A stretch of DNA of 64,000 bases from Isoetes taiwanensis (taxonomy: Eukaryota > Streptophyta > Lycopodiopsida > Isoetales > Isoetaceae): contig JAJEKV010000005.1 in the NCBI GenBank assembly GCA_021234155.1, forward strand, positions 17,718,089 to 17,782,088, read 5' to 3'. A program made the translations under genes and the position numbers. Positions 23,801 through 34,559 of this stretch are shown piece by piece. Numbering within the stretch: position 1 is the first letter of the stretch; every line of letters starts with the position of its first letter. Under the pieces are notes generated by a model. The model was not told the origin of the DNA. It was given only the letters and a program-made list of their open reading frames with translations, and did not search any database.

Positions 23801-25460
23801 ACCTTTTAAAGGTTGCCCTTCAACAGTTATATCTTGTTTTCCCGTAATTAGGACGGGCATCAAACCGTTCCGCCAACCAATTCCTAATATCACATCCATA
23901 GATCCTAGAGGAGCCATAATCAAAACTCTTTCTTCCGAATCTTTGCCCTATTTGGATGGTTACCACATATTTGTCACACCGATTCCTGGGACCTTTCAAA
24001 CCACACTGACAACCGTGATTTTCGTTTTACAAATCACAAATAGGTAATCCTAATTTATACACCAAGTCCTGCGAGATAAAATCATGTGTTGAACCATCGC
24101 CAAGTAAAAGCAGTCACATCTTGACCTTTTTTCTTGAACCTTTCATTTTAAAATACAACCATGCTTCCGAGGCCTTGTATCGCCTTTCTTCGATTCTTTA
24201 GGTATGCAATTTGCGATTCTCCTTTTTCTTGTTCAATAGCTGCAAGCTTTCCTTTATTCCTTTCTTCCCCTTCCCCGGAGGTTTCGCCTGTCTTCCACAT
24301 GGTGTGATTTGAGCAACTTGCCTTTTCTTAGGCGTGGCTCTTTGAACAACACATTTTTGCATTTTTATATGCCGAAGATGTATTCTTTGGGACAATTGGA
24401 TTGATAATGCGGACCTCCACAAGTATAACATCCAGCCTTTGGCCCTTTACTGCTCGTTCCTGTTTGGCCTTACAGTCCATTATTAGAGCGTTTCCATTCC
24501 TACCATTGAACCTGGTCTTACGGTTTTCACGGCTCTTTTATTTTATTTTTCTTATCTCTTCTATTTTCAAATTTTTCTCGCTTTGGTCTTTTTTCGCTCA
24601 CAAGAAGGCGCCCTTTCCATATAACTAACTTACGCAGTCTTGGGGTTCAATTTTCATTCTGCAGCAATCTTGCTTTCTTAATTGCATCTTCCATGTTGAC
24701 TGTTCAATAAGATTTAGCTCACAAATATTTCCTCCCTTAACCCATTCACAAACTTTTCTTAAAAGTTCGTGGTTCACTCCGTGTTTCTAACTTGTGAACC
24801 CGGATGGCTAAATTTCATGTAATATTCGGACCTTGCTTCTCATCATCCCCTGCTTAACAAGGTCCCATTCTTTTAAAAATATCCTATAATAGTTTGCAAA
24901 AGTAATGGGCTTCAATGCACTACTTAAAAGTTGTCCATGAGTTAACCTCGGTGCGCATCAATCTGTGACCTTGCCACCATACTTGAGCTTGTTCATCTAA
25001 ATAGGTGTCCATAGCTTGCAGCTTCTGTTGTTCGTCAAGATTAACTCTCTCAAAAAAACTTTTCCCAAATCCCTAGGGAAACTTATTACCCCGCATTGGC
25101 TTAATGTATACTCCGCCAAAGGAAATATGGCGGATCAACTTTTTTCCAACCATTTAGGAGCCTTATCCCTTTAGTTAAGGTATCGATTTCAAGAGTCATC
25201 AAAGGCTCTGGGTTGGCATCCAACGACGGATTTTCGTGTGGTGGTGGATGAGCGGTGGAGGGTCTCCCGGGTAATGGAGGTGGTTGAACGCTAATGGGTA
25301 GGAAGCCATGTGAGTAGAGCAATCTGCTCTAGTTTGTACTTGTAATCTTCCGGGGATGTAGGCTGTGGCGCTATCCGGGTGGCGATAAAATCAGCCAGCT
25401 CTTACGCCACGGGTATTGTTCTTCGTAGATACCTTGAATCTGTGCCATCGTCACAGGTTC
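20853..25460 (-). pseudogene. gag-pol relic of the chromovirus
   Basis: Domains in order from 25460 down are as follows. Gag runs to about 24440. A zinc knuckle CYTCGGPHYQSNC (spacing CX2CX3HX4C) lies at 24430-24392. The protease has LLGDGSTHDFIS near 24100-24061, where the usual D-S/T-G triad reads D-G-S, and PLGSMDVILGIGW near 23900. Reverse transcriptase spans about 23560-22830; its catalytic box reads FFGDILIYS at 23123-23097, with G in place of the first conserved aspartate. RNase H contains QKYSTSEKELIALVHALKKW (22639-22394), followed by an integrase core at about 22110-21440 and a chromodomain with YRRYLVKFKFHPSTDAVWYS at 21074-20853. These lesions and multiple stops make it non-functional. 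Confidence 0.85.
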
Positions 25461-25472
25461 AAGAGCGGGCTG

Positions 25473-25484
25473 GCTCTGATACCA
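25473..25484 (-). other. Primer binding site (initiator Met-tRNA)
   Basis: The minus strand reads TGGTATCAGAGC, the standard plant retrotransposon primer site, three bases inside the end of the 5' LTR. Confidence 0.85.
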
Positions 25485-25487
25485 AAT

Positions 25488-26134
25488 TGATACAAAGAAA
25501 GAACTCAACAGATTAAATGACTAATCTAAACTATAAATACACTCCAATCTTTAGGAGGCTTTATCCATCCAACCGGGCTCAAGTTATCAAGCAAGAAATC
25601 GTTATCCTGCCACACAACCGCAGTGAACTTAAACTCAAAGACAGATTGGTCAGCGCAGGCTGTAACAAGGCAGAAGGTTTCTTAAGGCGCTTAACCGGAA
25701 ATTCTGAGATTGAATAAGGGAAATCAGTCGTATTAATAGAAGAGAAACAACCTATTTCCGGATTCACCTTTTCCCATCATAAATATCTATCTAAAAGGTA
25801 AAGAACTCCAAATAACTAAGATTCGACCAAGAATATCTGCGATTCAACCTTTCTCAGGACCAGATCGACCCCTTTTTCCTAGTTCCGAATGATCTATTAC
25901 GATCCTGGGATATTTTTGCTGAAGGGTCCGCGACCCGTTATCAGCCATGCCCTTTTTAATTTACATTTTAACCATTGGTCCATAACCTTAAATATTAATC
26001 TTATCTATCTAGACCCAAATATCATTTTATAACAACTAATAATCTACCCTTAACAATTAATTACTAGCCTTTGAAATATTGACTCCCGTTGCGTTGTGCA
26101 TGAGCCACTCCCCCAAGCTGGCATTGCCATAACA
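25488..26134 (-). repeat. 5' LTR of the minus-strand Ty3/gypsy element
   Basis: 647 bp, from TGTTATGG (minus sense, at 26134) to ...TTTGTATCA (at 25488). The outer 155 bp match the 3' LTR. Five bases beyond it, CATGC, have no clear counterpart on the other side, so no target duplication could be confirmed. Confidence 0.75.
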
Positions 26135-26905
26135 CATGCATCCACCCCTGGGTCTCAGAAAGAAGCATTGCCTGATACGGCAAATGGGTATGTGTCTGCT
26201 CTTTTACTCTATTGACAAAATTTACAGCATTAAAAAGAGCTTCAAGTTCAAGAGGGAACATCCCAGCTTCTGCTAAAATAATTGCATAGGGTATTTGCCT
26301 TTTGAGTCCCATTTCTTCACATAAAAATAATTTCTATACTGACTCTACTTGGCAGCATAGTTTGGTGGAGATGCTTGGCCCCCAAATAGGTGCTCCATAC
26401 AATACAATTGTCTGCACCAAAGACTTAAACAACATCCTTTTGAACCTCCAATCGTTCAACGACATACTTGAGCATTTAGCAAGCATTCCATACATGGCTG
26501 ACTTCCCACCTGTAACCCGTCTCTTTATGCACTCTTTCCAACTATATTTGGACGAGAAATCAATACCAAGATACTTAAAGCATTCAACAGTTTCTAGTGG
26601 CTGCCCCTGGTATGTGAAAGTAGGTCTGTCTCTTGTCCCTATCACCATAATTTTGGACTTTAGGATATTCACTCTCATGTGCCTTGATCACAGAACTTTT
26701 CTAAAGCGTCCAAATGGGCCTGTAAAACCTTCTTATCGTTTGCTAGTAACAATACATCATCTGCATATATTAACAATTGAAACATATACATACCTAGTTT
26801 TGTGCCTGCAAGAGAATGTGTGTTCATCCACTCGTCTAGTTCGTCAATGAACAGGCCAAACAAGGTAGGAGACAACGGGCAGCCCTTCGTCAAAGTATTC
26901 TAAAG
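26135..26905 (-). pseudogene. Non-LTR retrotransposon reverse transcriptase fragment
   Basis: The minus strand encodes the second half of a LINE-type reverse transcriptase. KGCPLSPTLFGLFIDELDEW and LLIYADDVLLLAN (catalytic YADD box) come from 26893-26675, followed by KYLGIDFSSKYSWKECIKRR and LVQTIVLYGAPIWGPSI (26678-26334). A thumb-region stretch with PYAIILAEAGMFPLELEALF follows (26312-26064 frame). The QGCPLSP-type motif and the thumb pattern distinguish it from LTR-element enzymes. The first frame is open through the catalytic box, and breaks separate the three parts. The N-terminal half, endonuclease and tail are absent. It abuts the 5' LTR of the neighbouring chromovirus. Confidence 0.85.
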
Positions 26906-29300
26906 CTCATGCAAGCTACTGAAGGACGCATGCTAGCCAATGTTCATGCTACCACTTGCACTCAATAGTGCCAGGAGGCGCCCTCAACGTCCACGCCTGC
27001 CACACACACTCAGCCGTATCCCAATATTGCTGTTGAAGTTAAACTCCTCAAGGAAGTTTCAACCTCGATGCCCCAGGCACTCGCACCATTGGATCATGCA
27101 GATCCTTTAGCCCATGTTCCCTTGGAGCTGCAAGAGGAACTCGCCAAGATCAAATTCCCCTTAGCCTCTCCACTATTCTAAAGTTATGTCCTGCCCCCCA
27201 GGAACAAATGCCCCTACCCGCTGTTCTTATCGGAACTGTTGCCACTTCCACACCCACGGTTCATGCAACTGTTGGGAATCAGCAGATTAATCATGTCCAA
27301 ATTAATGGAGGCAGTGCTGTCAACCTCATCACGGATAGACTCGGGAAACAACTTGGCATCACTCAACTATAACGTGCTCCTTATGACATCAAGTCAGCGA
27401 ATGGTCACATCACGTGCCCTAAAGGCGTCATTCCTATTCTTCAAATCAGCATTGGCGATCTAAAATTCCCTTTGGAATTTGGTTTTTGGAAAACTGGGGA
27501 GGATCCTGGTGATTATGAGATGCTAGTTGGATGACCTTTCCTCCACCAAGCTAAAAGCATTCACTATTGGGCCACTGATCAACTCGTCATTACTGATGGA
27601 CAATTGAATGCCACTATGGATCTTGAAACTAGGAAACTCATCTCCGTTGAACATGCTGAACCATCACTCTCTGGTAATGACTCTGAGGATCTTCAAAACA
27701 CTTATCACGTCCAAGCTCCAGAAAGCGGCTTGCCTTTATCTATCTATCATGAATATGTTGATCCTTGGGGCGATATGTGGCATCATTGCTTGATCCTTAT
27801 CTCGCACCTTGCAATCGCATTCAACGTGTTGACATCCATCCAGATGTTGACACTCCTAACGACAGTGTTGATGTACCTGCTGTCATGAAGTAACCTTTAC
27901 TTGAACCAACTCAACAACCCTTGTTCTTTTCCACTCAGAGTGCTGAATCTCCGATTTTGCTACAACCATCTGCTCACACAGTCACGGACACGGATGTCAT
28001 TCCACATATTTAAACTCCGGAAGTTGAAATCATTGACTTAGGAGACAACCAACCAATCCGGTTAGCTGCCAATCTTCCCAAACCCTATAAAGCTCACACA
28101 CTCAGTCTCTTCAATAAATTCAAACATATTTTTTATGTGGACTTATAAATATTTAAGAGATATCATAAAGGAGTTGGGGGAACTTACCATTCCTACCAAA
28201 CCTGATGAATGCCCCATCTAGCAACGACAGTACCGACTCAACCCCAACTATCGTGATCGTGTCAATGCCAAAATTGATAAACTCCTGGATGCTGAACTTA
28301 TATATAAAGTCAGACATTTAATTGAGTGGATGAGCCCCATTGTTATTGCCCTTATGGGGAAATACGAGTTTGCCTAGATTACAGAAAAGTCAATATGACC
28401 ATGAGATGTACTCCTTTATGGATGATTTCTCTAGCTACAATCAAATTTCCATTCGAATTGAAGATCAATTGAAAACTACATTCACCATGCCATTGGGCAC
28501 GTTTGCCTACAAAGGGGTGCCCTTTGGGTTGTCCAACTCACCATCTACTTTCCAACGCATTATGCTTTCTGTTTTTCAGGATTACATGAAAGAAAATGCT
28601 TTTCTGCAAGTTTTCCAAGATGGCTTTTCTGCTTACAGCTCTATGGATGATCATCTCACGAAACTTGAGCTTGTTTTTCAAAAATGTGATGAATCGGTAG
28701 TTTGAATCCAGAAAAGTGTACATTCTGTGTCACTTCGGGTGTTCTTTTTGGCCATGTTGTCAGTAAAGAAGGCATTACCACGGACCCTGCCAAGATCAAT
28801 TGTGTGCTCAAAGCTCAGGCGCCTACCAACATCAAAGAGACACGTTCTTTCCTTGGAAAAGTCAATTATTATGCTACCTTCATTCTTGGACTCGTTGCCA
28901 TTGCGGATCCCATTCATAAACTCGCGGGTGATGAATCCACTTGGCTTGGAATCCCCAGGCACATGTGGCATTTCAAAACTTGAACGTTCTGCTTACTCAA
29001 GCCCCTATTCTTGTTCCACCTCAATGAGACCATTTCACGTTCATGTGGATGTTTCAGCCTTTGCTATTGGTGTTGTTCTTTCCCCGGAACATGATTCTCA
29101 GCTTGACAAACCAATTCGTTATGTGAGCAGAAAGCTCAATCCTACAGAGAAAAATTATTCTGCCACGGAACAGGAAGCGCTTGGATTCATTTTCTGTGTG
29201 CAACGGTTCTGCCACTATCTGCTAGGTAGCAAAATCAAGTTCTTTATGGATCATCAAACTCTGCTCATCAATAAGACCATGCCGATGAGACGTATTGCTC
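26906..29300 (+). pseudogene. Ty3/gypsy gag-pol fragment, plus strand
   Basis: Translation gives a gag/protease linker from about 26990. A protease follows with VQINGGSAVNLITDRLG near 27297-27347, where asparagine replaces the expected catalytic aspartate, and YEMLVG then PFL near 27515-27545 with a stop in between. Reverse transcriptase covers 28205-28980, including TTFTMPLGTFAYKGVPFGLS and VFQDGFSAYS at 28610-28639, where DG replaces the DD of the active site. RNase H carries HVHVDVSAFAIGVVLSP and PTEKNYSATEQEALGFIFCV near 29040-29190. Homology fades at about 29290, before any integrase. No LTRs were found on either side. The protease signature differs from that of the minus-strand chromovirus, so it is another lineage. 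Confidence 0.82.
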
Positions 29301-29849
29301 ATGGTTGCTGCTTCTCTAAGAGTTTACTCCAAGCTGACAGAGAACATTGTGTAAAGTTTAAAACTCTAGATGATCTGAGAATGGATAAGCCTGAGTATTT
29401 GCAAATTTATCTACGGTTTATGTCCATAGACAATTAGCTGAGACATTCATAAATTTACAAAGGCGCATAGAGAGTTCATTATACTCGATTGAAATGATTA
29501 TCTGCACCTTTATGAATTAACTTATATTGGTTAATTCGTAATGGCTAAGATTGCCAAATTTGAGTCGACCTACATTAAGCAAATATCATTTTAGAATGTA
29601 GATGTGGACCAACAACACATTGATGTGCGCGGAAAGCAACAAGGGGAATTCAAATAGTCAGTTCCCGGGATGATAACATCCCCAGAAAGGAGAGTTCGGT
29701 GATCCTATCCTCTCGAGTCACCACTACATGGCCGATAACAGGAACGATATCGGCCAATGGGAAAATCCCCGCCTTCGGGATCTCAATAAACTAGAGCTAT
29801 AATTAAGTGGTTGAAAGCACTGAAGGATTCATTATGCATGGATGATCCG
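29301..29849. other. No gene recognised
   Basis: Sequence between the Ty3/gypsy fragment and the MULE relic. No family is recognised. Confidence 0.35.
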
Positions 29850-30491
29850 GATTGGCAGCTTCTTGCATCATTACTGATGATGATGATGCTGAAATCAAGG
29901 CCGTGAAAAATGTAAGCTCCTATACAATTTATCTCCCTTCCACTTTCTTATGGTGGCTACTGCTATGGACTAACATTGTGCATTTGTGTAGGGTTTCCCA
30001 AAGTGCATGTGCAAATATGCATTTGACATCGGAGAAGAGCGTGGATTAAGTGGCTACATAAAAATATAAGGAATAAGGTGGCAAGAAATGAAATGTTCAA
30101 GGAGCTAGGGAATATAACGTACAAGACGTGGGGTCCTCTAGGTGACAATGACTATGGTAAGGAGTATAGGGAGGATGTTAGGAAAGAAGCCATCAAGAGG
30201 TGGAAGAGTTGGCAAGGAAGTATCCTCAATACCCTAAATTGTCGGCCCACATGAGTAAAGAGTGGGCTAAGAACATTTGCCAGTGGGTATTGGCTACAAG
30301 AATGTACATGCATTCTAATCAGGAGACCAATGCTACCATAGAGGCATGGCATGGTGCCCTTAAGATGCACCTAGATATATGTAAAACATGCACTTCGAGG
30401 TAGGAGAATTGACTGGTTGCTCCACATTCTCACAAACAAGTTTTAGATGGCAAACAGAAACTCTACCTAAAATAATGTGGAAAGTACATCT
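29850..30491 (+). pseudogene. MULE-type transposase relic (SWIM/FAR1-like family)
   Basis: The core of a Mutator-like transposase can be read on the plus strand. AASCIITDDDDAEIKAVK (29855-29910) resembles the segment around a catalytic aspartate. After an 80-bp AT-rich gap bounded by GTAAGC and TGTAG comes PKVHVQICI, a stop in place of the expected tryptophan, then HRRRAWIKWLHKNIRNKVAR (about 29996-30085). Next come WAKNICQWVLATRMYMHSNQ and ETNATIEAWHGALKMHLD in a second frame (30263-30376), and RIDWLLHILTNKF in a third (about 30407-30445). The gap may be an intron or an insertion. Homology ends at the LTR starting at 30492. One nonsense codon and two or more shifts make it a pseudogene. Confidence 0.7.
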
Positions 30492-30747
30492 TGTCAAGGT
30501 TGCACCAAGAAAGGGAGAGAAGGGGATGCACACCAATATCCGAGAGCGCAAGCTCCCAAAACAAAGGCAAAATGGAATTGTATATAATGTTGTATCAATA
30601 CATGAAGTACAATGATATAAACAAAACGGTGATACTAAGAATAGTATTAGCCGTTCACCCACCGCCCACTAATAACAGCCGTTACTTAGTTAGGTCGGTG
30701 CTTAGTGCTGATAAGGTGCTGACTCTGTTTAGTTGAGCACTTTCTCA
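30492..30747 (-). repeat. 3' LTR of the copia-like element
   Basis: 256 bp; minus-strand sense starts TGAGAAAGTGCTCAAC and ends ...ACCTTGACA. Confidence 0.85.
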
Positions 30748-30823
30748 GCTGATGAGAGATCGCCATCTCCATGCTCAGCCTCCTCCTCCTGGAGATAAGA
30801 TCTGAATCTTGGTCAAGGCTCAC

Positions 30824-31849
30824 TTAATCAGGTTCATCTGAAAAGCTCGCAAACCAAGTTTGCATGAAGAGATCAGCTCTATTCTCTCTTGTAGGTAAAT
30901 AGACCTGCTGATCAACCACTGTATCAGGAACAGTAAGTCGAGAAGGAAAATGAAGTTTGTCTTTGATATCCATAATTCTTTTGCCAAGAGGAACATGAAA
31001 ATTATTTCCATGCATATCCTCGATATAGGCAATAGAAGCATCAGATATGATTACTTTGTTAAGACTTATGGATTCAACAACCATAAATGCAGCTACTCCA
31101 ACAATGCTAGGTCGAAATTCTTTATGAAAATCAAACCTTAGTACCTTCGCTTGACCTTGATCAAGTGTTGCTAGACGTAAAGAGTCAACTGCTCCTCCTT
31201 GCTTTGGAATCATGATCATATATGATGCATATTCAACTCTTTCACAATCAAGTGAATTAAGATCTCCTCCTTGATCTGGAAACAGAATAGAATTGAGTGT
31301 TATAACAGGTGCTGGAAGTGTTGGAAGTGCTGTAAGTACTGGAAGTTTCTGTAATCTGAACAGAAAAATCAGCTGATCAGGTGTTAGAACCCGAGTGCCT
31401 CCTTGCATAAACGCCGCCAAAGTATCAGAAATGAATGCCACTTGATGAAGTGTTACTACATTGCCTGAAAATGGGCAGACGAAGGCCACATCAAGATATC
31501 CTAGCTCAATGGCTGAGGTATCTATTAATCCTTGCTTGGAAGGTGCTGGAATATCAGAAATTGGCATCCATTTATTGGGTGCTACTACATCGTCTGATAT
31601 CCAGAAAGTAGAAGGATCTAAATCCACTACTTCATGCTTAATAGGAAGAGATAATCTGCTGCCAATGTGCTTCTCTTCCTCATCGTGCTCATCCCCATTT
31701 AGGGTAGTTTGAGTCTTTGAATGCCCTGCCGCAAAGAGAGTGGCATGATCATCTTTACCTGCATCTTGCCTCATCATGATCTCCTCCTTAATAGAAGTGT
31801 TTGCTTGATGGAAGCCCATATCTTTGTCTTGCATGAAGCTGCTGCACAA
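30824..31849 (-). CDS. 341-residue ORF of the copia-like element: gag tail plus pol remnant
   Basis: This is the longest open frame in the window. The N-terminal part (about residues 1-60, KDKDMGF-type and HATLFAAGHSKTQT) looks like the C-terminal region of copia gag, reached from the upstream gag frame by shifts near 31953 and 31850. The last 40 residues contain VDQQVYLPTRENRADLFM, close to the PTEENLADLFTK signature that ends copia RNase H. The central 200 residues (for example STFWISDDVVAPNKW and GYLDVAFVCPFSGNVV) are weakly reminiscent of a copia protease but lack its D-S-G triad, and I cannot assign them. No zinc knuckle is visible. An open frame of this length in otherwise decayed DNA suggests recent or maintained coding capacity. 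Confidence 0.6.
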   Translation of the reverse strand: MCSSFMQDKDMGFHQANTSIKEEIMMRQDAGKDDHATLFAAGHSKTQTTLNGDEHDEEEKHIGSRLSLPIKHEVVDLDPSTFWISDDVVAPNKWMPISDIPAPSKQGLIDTSAIELGYLDVAFVCPFSGNVVTLHQVAFISDTLAAFMQGGTRVLTPDQLIFLFRLQKLPVLTALPTLPAPVITLNSILFPDQGGDLNSLDCERVEYASYMIMIPKQGGAVDSLRLATLDQGQAKVLRFDFHKEFRPSIVGVAAFMVVESISLNKVIISDASIAYIEDMHGNNFHVPLGKRIMDIKDKLHFPSRLTVPDTVVDQQVYLPTRENRADLFMQTWFASFSDEPD

Positions 31850-31952
31850 AAAATCAAATGCATTAGGTAATGACCTGAGGAAGAAAATAGTTGCATCGAC
31901 TGTGAGATCTGATGCTCTTCTCCAAAAGCTTCAATTTGCTGGAAGGCGTGCT

Positions 31953-32366
31953 TCATGTGATCTGAGAACTCGTGAAGACTTTCTCGCCAGCCTCTCGCCC
32001 CAAAGACATATCCATCACCTCTGCATGTAAGTGCCCAATCTTATGGGTCTTTTGGTCATGCTTCTTAATGAGAGCATGCCACAAATCGTGGCTATTTTCT
32101 TGCTGGAACTCATCAAGGATAGAGTCAGCTAAGGAGAGCCCGATATATGCCATCGCCTTGTCATCTCGGCGCTGCCAAGCATGCAAATCAGCAATATTCT
32201 TGGCATCCGGTACAGGTTCTTGGCCATTAACAATTCCCCAAACTCCTTCGTCCTTGAGAATGAAGATCATTCCGCTTTTCCATTGCTGGAAACCTGTGCC
32301 GTCAAAGATTTGAATTGCATGACCGCCAGGGAAGGTAATCTGGTTGTAGCTTGCATCCTTCTCCAT
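31953..32366 (-). CDS. Ty1/copia-type gag (N-terminal part)
   Basis: A 137-codon open frame starts 39 bases after the primer site. FDGTGFQQWKSGMIFILKDE, WGIVNGQEPVPDA, WQRRDDKAMAYIGLSLADSI and LWHALIKKHDQKT follow the order of the plant copia gag (UBN2-like) domain, which forms the virus-like particle. The frame ends shortly after AGEKVFTSSQIT, and the gag text continues in a second frame (AFQQIEAFGEEHQ, 31956-31774), so a single-base shift has probably split gag. The start codon at 32366 is the natural one: the protein begins MEKDAS just inside the LTR. Confidence 0.8.
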   Translation of the reverse strand: MEKDASYNQITFPGGHAIQIFDGTGFQQWKSGMIFILKDEGVWGIVNGQEPVPDAKNIADLHAWQRRDDKAMAYIGLSLADSILDEFQQENSHDLWHALIKKHDQKTHKIGHLHAEVMDMSLGREAGEKVFTSSQIT

Positions 32367-32404
32367 TGTTGTGTTGATCTTGAATCAATCTCAGCACACC
32401 TAGT

Positions 32405-32416
32405 GCTCTGATACCA
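32405..32416 (-). other. Primer binding site of the copia-like element
   Basis: The minus strand reads TGGTATCAGAGC directly adjacent to the LTR end ...CGTGACA. Confidence 0.88.
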
Positions 32417-32672
32417 TGTCACGGTTGCACCAAGAAAGGGAGAGAAGGGGATGCACACCAATATCCGATAGCGCAAGCTCCCAAAACAAAGGCAAAATGG
32501 AATTGTATACAATGCTGTATCAATACATGAAGTACAATGATATAAACAAAACGATGATACTAAGAATAGTATTAGCCGTTCACCCACCGCCCACTAATAA
32601 CAACCGTTACTTAGTTAGGTCGGTGCTTAGTGCTGATAAGGTGCTGACTCTGTTTAGTTGAGCACTTTCTCC
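32417..32672 (-). repeat. 5' LTR of the copia-like element
   Basis: 256 bp, about 97 percent identical to 30492-30747. Its outermost base pair is C/G where the 3' copy has the canonical TG start. Confidence 0.85.
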
Positions 32673-33577
32673 GGCACCACCGTCTTGATCTTCGCCATTG
32701 CTTGGCACATCTAGCAAGATGGTGGTCTCGATATCACATATATCTTGACACATCTATCCAAGGCCTGAGTTCCTCCAATAGATGCATCCTCCTGATGAAA
32801 CCCATAATATGCAAATAAAACCCTAACGTAGATCTGAAGTAAATAAATAAATTACGCTGAGTCTTCAACCCATAAGCCAATACCTTTGAGCCATGACAGA
32901 GATGATATAGGCCAAACCCATGGAATGACTCCTACATGCAGACACACAAGATACCAGAAAAGAAGTTCTCAAGGTTGCCCTCGTAAAATCATGTGCCCTT
33001 GCCCGAATAAGGTTTTCAATTACATTTACAACCCCAAAGAATCAAGAGCAACACATAAACCATCGTTTAGTCTATGCCCATCCGTCAAACCAATCAAATC
33101 TTCTGCTCCATCCCAATCATGTAAGCTAACAACGTTCTGAAACTTTCTACCAATATCATTCTTGTCATCCTCTTTAATTGTTGCAGATCCTCGAAAGGAT
33201 GTTATTTTTTTCAAATGCGGTTCTCGTTTATTGCCATTGCGCTTCCATATTTCGACGTCAAATTCGTTAGAAGACGAAGACATCGATTTGGCTATGGTAT
33301 CCATGGATTGGATATGAAGACATTAGCGCCTCCGACCGAAACATGCTCATATTTTTTTTCCATAGGGAATAGATGCATCGCTTGGAGTCCATGTGGCGGC
33401 TTGATCCTATTTCTTCTCAAAGAAGTAATCGGCAAATTAAACAGTGCAAAAATAAACTAGCAAAAATCAATGTACAAGAGTGCACACAACTTATCATCTA
33501 ATTTTGGCTTTAGTGTTATAGAAGGATGATTAAGACTAAAGATTCAATTCTTTACCTTGAGTTTTGGAAGGAGTAAT
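32673..33577. other. No gene recognised
   Basis: A minus-strand frame of 92 codons at 33026-33304 has charged, protein-like composition (for example FDVEIWKRNGNKREPHLKK), but I recognise no domain and see no adjoining exon. It may be a gene fragment. Confidence 0.3.
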
Positions 33578-34476
33578 TTGTTCCACCTTACATGAAATTT
33601 CAAGGTGGAACAAATTCTCCGACGAAATTTTAATCCACCTTGAAATTTTTGCCGGTTCATTTCTTGTTCCTTTGGCTGCGGTGTGGTCTCTAGTAGGAGC
33701 TTCTTACGCCTCTTGCTGTCAGAGCTTCTTGCGCATCTTGCTGTATTAGATATATAGATTAGGCTTCAAGATCAGTGGATTAGCTGGCGCTTGATGAGCA
33801 CCTTTGTTTTTTGGTGTTTCTTCCCGAGTTTTTGCCAAATGACTTCGAAAGGGTGTTTTCTTGGCGCATGCAAGATATTAGGTGAAAGATGCTTTCATCT
33901 TTGTCTTTTTTTTTCTATTGTTTTGATTTTTCTCTAACTGATGCTTGTTTTCTTGCAAATCTCAGTCGTGCAAGAAAGTTGGAGTATCGTGCCGATGTAG
34001 CAATATTCTTCGATTAGAACCTCAGTAACAAGGCATTTGTTTTATAAGTCTTATTTATTTTGTAACACTTCAAGGTCATCTAGTTCATTGCAGTGTTCCA
34101 CACTCCTTGCTTTGTCTTGAGGCTCTTTCAACTCTACTGTACTCGTGGATTTTTAAGCACATTGTACAGATTCGAGGTGGACATGGCTTTGATGTATAGA
34201 GAACAAATTTTTATGCGGTAAATAGGGGCAGGATGATTAATCCATATCGAAGTTCTGTAAATGCAATTTATGTATTGAAGTAGTTGTTTTCTGCAAATCA
34301 GCAAAGTCTCTTAACAGGCAATATGAATGAAAGAAATTTTGCTTATTTTCACATGTTCAATTATTAAAATTATAAATGTTTAATGAACTAGAAATCAACA
34401 GAAAATCACCTTGAAATTTTGACTTTAAAAATCAAGGTGATTAGAGCCGAAATTTCAAGGTGGTTAAAATTTCGTC
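33578..34476. mobile_element. 0.9-kb non-autonomous element with double hairpin ends
   Basis: A 31-32-bp inverted repeat, GACGAAATTTTAATCCACCT continuing TGAAATTT, lies at 33621-33652 and in reverse at 34446-34476. Each end also carries its own hairpin based on the same CACCTTGAAATTT motif: TTGTTCCACCTT with AAGGTGGAACAA at 33578-33613, and ATCACCTTGA with TCAAGGTGAT at 34406-34442. The interior of about 0.75 kb has no recognisable gene. The target duplication is unclear, so the superfamily is open. It sits just upstream of the J-domain gene leader. Confidence 0.6.
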
Positions 34477-34559
34477 TTATCCTTGTGCATTGCATCACTT
34501 AATTCATGCATATTAACTTGTCAGTGTTTATACAAGTTTTAACGGGATCTCAAGTTACC

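Larger units (their letters stand above)
20347..26134 (-). mobile_element. Chromodomain Ty3/gypsy retrotransposon, minus strand, decayed
   Basis: Read on the minus strand the order is 5' LTR (26134-25488), primer site, gag with zinc knuckle, protease, reverse transcriptase, RNase H, integrase, chromodomain, purine tract, 3' LTR (from 20501). This order with integrase last and a terminal chromodomain defines the chromovirus branch of Ty3/gypsy. The LTR begins TGTTAYGGCAATGCC and, at the 5' copy, ends with ...GTATCA three bases before the primer site. The coding part has many stops and shifts. Only about 155 bp of the 3' LTR match the 5' LTR; beyond 20347 the minisatellite stands in its place. 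Confidence 0.88.
30492..32672 (-). mobile_element. Compact copia-like LTR element with gag but no reverse transcriptase
   Basis: Two 256-bp direct repeats differ at about seven positions and enclose 1.67 kb. On the minus strand the 5' LTR (32672-32417) is followed at once by the primer site TGGTATCAGAGC (32416-32405), then a Ty1/copia-type gag, then a 341-codon open frame, then the 3' LTR (30747-30492). No reverse transcriptase or integrase core is present. This resembles the non-autonomous TR-GAG type, which must borrow enzymes from a full copia element. The similar LTRs imply a fairly recent insertion, yet I found no matching target duplication (CATCT on one side, GGCAC-like on the other). 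Confidence 0.85.

Noticed and set aside
33215-33460. RCIAWSPCGG-like text resembling a WD-repeat phrase
   Set aside because: A single short match in an otherwise unsupported frame with no adjoining exons.
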